A stretch of DNA of 7,675 bases from Clostridiales bacterium (GTDB lineage Bacteria > Bacillota > Clostridia > Oscillospirales > Oscillospiraceae), in NCBI GenBank assembly GCA_018374635.1, contig JAHAEW010000111.1, positions 1-7,675 of the forward strand, read 5' to 3'. Both the position numbers and the translations under genes were made by a program. Below are positions 5,647 through 7,675 of the stretch, piece by piece. A model generated the notes under the pieces. That model had not been told where the DNA came from and did no database searches. It was given only the letters and a program-made list of their open reading frames with translations. Each line of letters starts with the position of its first letter. Within the stretch, counting starts at the first letter, position 1.

Positions 5647-6597
5647 TCAGTTGTTCTCCTCGCTGGCCAGGGACAGACCCATCATGGCCAGCTTGTTGAT
5701 GACCTCTTCCAGGGACTTGCGGCCCAGGTTGCGCACCTTCATCATCTCGTCCTCGGTCTTGGAGATCAAGTCCTCGACGGTGTTGATGTTGGCACGCTTG
5801 AGGCAGTTGAAGGAACGGACGGAGAGGTCCAGCTCCTCGATGGTCAGCTCCAGCACCTTGTCGCGCTGCGCCTCGCTCTTCTCCACCACGGTGGACTTGG
5901 AGCCCATGGTCTCCGAGAGGTCGGTGAAGAGGACGAAGTGGTCGCACAGGATACGGGCGCCCAGGCTGACGGCGTCCCGGGCGGTGATGGTACCGTTGGT
6001 CCACACCTCCAGGGTCAGCTTGTCAAAGTCGGTCTGATCGCCCACACGGGTGGGCTCCACGGTGTAATTGACCTTACGCACCGGGGTATAGATGGAATCC
6101 ACCGGGATCAGACCGATGACGGTCTGAGCAGGCTTGTTCCGGTCGGCGGGCACATAGCCGCGGCCGTGGGAGAGCGTCAGCTCCATATTCAGGCTGGCGT
6201 CGGGACCCAGGGTCGCAATGTGGAGCTCGGGATTGAGGATCTCCACCTCGCCGTCGGCCTTGATATCCCCGGCAGTGACTTCAGACTCGCCGCTGGCCTC
6301 GATGTAGACCGTCTTGACGCCTTCGCAGTGGAGCTTGGCGATGATGTTCTTCACGTTGAGAACGATCTCGGTCACATCTTCCTTGATGCCGGGGATGGTG
6401 GTGAATTCGTGCTGCACACCGGCGATCTTGATGGAGGTGACCGCCGTGCCAGGCAGAGAAGAGAGCAGGATGCGGCGCAGGGAGTTACCCAGCGTGGTGC
6501 CGTAACCGCGCTCCAGGGGCTCGACCACGTACTTGCCGTAGGAGCCGTCTCCCGGATTCTCTACACATTCAATGCGCGGCTTCTCGATTTCTACCAT
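5647..6597 (-). CDS. rpoA: DNA-directed RNA polymerase subunit alpha
   Basis: The 316-residue product is the alpha subunit, whose dimer nucleates assembly of RNA polymerase. The N-terminal assembly domain (about 1-230) has the conserved YGKYVVEPLERGYGTTLGNSLRRILLSSLPG block near 20-50 and IPVDSIYTPVRKVNY near 164-178. A linker leads to the C-terminal domain (about 250-312), with LTIEELDLSVRSFNCLKR and MKVRNLGRKSLEEVINKL. Arg261 and Asn264 align with E. coli Arg265 and Asn268, which contact UP-element DNA and activators, so DNA binding should be intact. The start ATG has AAAAGGAGG (6605-6613) at 7-nt spacing. It lies 85 bp after rpsD, with a GC-rich hairpin just upstream of the binding site, and 181 bp before rplQ. 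Length and domain content are complete. Confidence 0.98.
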   Translation of the reverse strand: MVEIEKPRIECVENPGDGSYGKYVVEPLERGYGTTLGNSLRRILLSSLPGTAVTSIKIAGVQHEFTTIPGIKEDVTEIVLNVKNIIAKLHCEGVKTVYIEASGESEVTAGDIKADGEVEILNPELHIATLGPDASLNMELTLSHGRGYVPADRNKPAQTVIGLIPVDSIYTPVRKVNYTVEPTRVGDQTDFDKLTLEVWTNGTITARDAVSLGARILCDHFVLFTDLSETMGSKSTVVEKSEAQRDKVLELTIEELDLSVRSFNCLKRANINTVEDLISKTEDEMMKVRNLGRKSLEEVINKLAMMGLSLASEENN

Positions 6598-6617
6598 GTG
6601 TTACCCTCCTTTTCGCA

Positions 6618-6641
6618 GCGGCGGGCCGGGCAGCCCGCCGC
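6618..6641 (-). repeat. Hairpin in the rpsD-rpoA spacer
   Basis: A perfect 9-bp GC-only stem (GCGGCGGGC at 6618-6626, GCCCGCCGC at 6633-6641) with a 6-nt loop ends 4 nt before the rpoA ribosome binding site tract (6605-6613). On the minus strand it is followed by TGCGAAAAGGAGG, with no U-run, so it is not an intrinsic terminator. Its position would suit mRNA stabilisation, processing or translational control of rpoA; this is inference. Confidence 0.6.
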
Positions 6642-6682
6642 CTGGTTTTACAGCTCACCAATAATCGAGGGTACGCGCTCTC

Positions 6683-7285
6683 TTACTTGGAGTACAGCTC
6701 GACGATCAGGTGCTCCTCGATGGGCAGATCCACGTCCTCGCGGACAGGCATCTTGGTGACGGTGCCCTTCAGGGAGTTCTTCTCGCGCTCCAGCCACTGG
6801 GGCAGCAGCACGGCGGGGGCGTCCTCGCCGGTCAGGCGCTTGAACTTCACGGAGGAACGGCTGGCCTCGCGGACCTCGATCACATCGCCGGCCTTCACCA
6901 GGAAGGAGGGGATGTCCACGCGCTGGCCGTTGACGGTAAAGTGGCCGTGGCTCACCAGCTGACGGGCCTCACGGCGGGTCATGGCGAAGCCCAGACGGTA
7001 GACCACGTTGTCCAGGCGGCGCTCCACCAGGACGAGCAGGTTCTCACCGGTCTTGCCGGGCATACGAGCGGCCTTCTCATAGTAGGAGCGGAACTGCTTC
7101 TCCATGATGCCGTAAACGAACTTGACCTTCTGCTTCTCAGACAGCTGCAGAGCGTACTCGCTCTTCTTCTTTCTCATCTGGCCGCCGGGATTGCGGTTGC
7201 TCTCCTTCTTGGCGTAGCCCATAGCGGCAGGAGAAATGCCCAGCGCACGGCAGCGCTTGGCGATAGGCTGCATATTCTTTGCCAT
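6683..7285 (-). CDS. rpsD: 30S ribosomal protein S4
   Basis: The 200-residue protein is S4, a primary 16S rRNA-binding protein that starts assembly of the 30S body. The N-terminal part reads MAKNMQPIAKRCRALGISP, then KESNRNPGGQMRKKKSEYALQL. It has only one cysteine and no CxxC pair, so this is the zinc-independent form common in Clostridia. The S4 RNA-binding domain spans about 89-150 (RRLDNVVYRLGF, REARQLVSHGHFTVNGQRVDIPSFLVKAGDVIEV). The C-terminus ends PIEEHLIVELYSK as in the family. The start ATG has AAGGAGG (7294-7300) at 8-nt spacing, and only 18 bp separate it from rpsK, so the two are co-transcribed. S4 is the autogenous repressor of the alpha operon in E. coli; whether it acts so here is not visible. 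In B. subtilis rpsD stands alone, whereas here it keeps the operon position. Confidence 0.98.
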   Translation of the reverse strand: MAKNMQPIAKRCRALGISPAAMGYAKKESNRNPGGQMRKKKSEYALQLSEKQKVKFVYGIMEKQFRSYYEKAARMPGKTGENLLVLVERRLDNVVYRLGFAMTRREARQLVSHGHFTVNGQRVDIPSFLVKAGDVIEVREASRSSVKFKRLTGEDAPAVLLPQWLEREKNSLKGTVTKMPVREDVDLPIEEHLIVELYSK

Positions 7286-7303
7286 TTGTACTTCCTCCTT
7301 CTC

Positions 7304-7675
7304 TTACACGCGACGACGCTTGGGCGGACGGCAGCCGTTGTGGGGGATGGGAGTCACGTCCTTGATCAGGGTGACTTCCAGGCCCACGGCCTGCAGGGCG
7401 CGGATGGCAGCCTCACGGCCGGCGCCGGGGCCCTTCACGTAGACCTCGACGGTCTTCAGGCCGTGCTCCATGGCAGCCTTAGCGGCGGTCTCGGCAGCGG
7501 TCTGGGCGGCGAAGGGGGTGGACTTACGGGAACCGCGGAAGCCCAGGCCGCCGGAGGAGGCCCAGGACAGGGCGTTGCCGCCCATGTCGGTCACGGTAAC
7601 CATGGTGTTGTTGAAAGAGGAGCGGATGTGCACCTGGCCCTTCTCAACGTTCTTCTTTTCGCGGCGCTTGCGCAC
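7304..7675 (-). CDS. rpsK: 30S ribosomal protein S11 (5' partial)
   Basis: The visible 124 codons encode S11, a 30S platform protein at the mRNA exit channel. Landmarks are RKRREKKNVEKGQVHIRSSF, NNTMVTVTDMGGNALSWASSGGLGFRGSRKSTPFAAQ, KTVEVYVKGPGAGREAAIRAL and the invariant tail VTPIPHNGCRPPKRRRV. The GTG at the very edge (7673-7675) is probably an internal valine, because S11 proteins of this type are about 129-131 residues with a few more residues before the KRREKKN block. The true start and its binding site should lie just beyond the window. It precedes rpsD by 18 bp in the same operon; rpsM (S13) would be expected upstream. Confidence 0.97.
   Translation of the reverse strand: MRKRREKKNVEKGQVHIRSSFNNTMVTVTDMGGNALSWASSGGLGFRGSRKSTPFAAQTAAETAAKAAMEHGLKTVEVYVKGPGAGREAAIRALQAVGLEVTLIKDVTPIPHNGCRPPKRRRV

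Noticed and set aside
5575..6759. Long plus-strand open frame of 394 codons
   Set aside because: It is antisense to rpoA and rpsD, has low-complexity composition, and no binding site or family resemblance.

Overview
The window looks like chromosomal DNA from a GC-rich member of the Clostridia, most likely a gut Oscillospiraceae of the Flavonifractor/Lawsonibacter/Intestinimonas kind. The evidence is the gene order rpsK-rpsD-rpoA-rplQ, a zinc-free Clostridia-type S4 protein, an SLH-domain surface protein, strong AGGAGG-type ribosome binding sites and uniformly high GC. The genus is an inference, because no marker here fixes it. No tRNA, rRNA, CRISPR array or insertion-sequence gene is visible.

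The left half (1-4790) is on the plus strand and holds four genes. The first is the 3' part of a surface protein with SLH modules, a beta-rich middle and a C-terminal tyrosine-phosphatase domain, and it ends at a strong intrinsic terminator. Next is alanine dehydrogenase (ald), a single-gene unit with its own leader and terminator. Third is a lipoate-protein ligase (lplA) behind a near-consensus extended -10 promoter. Last is a small lipoprotein of unknown function that probably shares the lplA transcript.

The right half (5124-7675) is on the minus strand and is the distal end of a ribosomal-protein/RNA-polymerase operon. In transcription order it holds rpsK (S11, cut by the window edge), rpsD (S4), rpoA (RNA polymerase alpha) and rplQ (L17). 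The spacers before rpoA and before rplQ are 85 and 181 bp and contain hairpins, unlike the 18 bp spacer before rpsD.

The two halves converge on about 330 bp of non-coding DNA (4791-5123). This stretch is the most unusual part of the window. It contains seven consecutive hairpins, and its two outermost hairpins are near-identical palindromes in inverted orientation, so that they bracket a unit of about 300 bp. The right-hand one doubles as the intrinsic terminator of the rplQ operon. It looks like a palindrome-rich intergenic repeat (MITE- or REP-like) or a structured RNA, but whether it recurs in the genome cannot be seen from one copy.

Functionally the window is mostly housekeeping: translation and transcription machinery, alanine/pyruvate/ammonia exchange and lipoate salvage. 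The surface phosphatase fusion and the hairpin cluster are the two items that ordinary annotation would explain least well.
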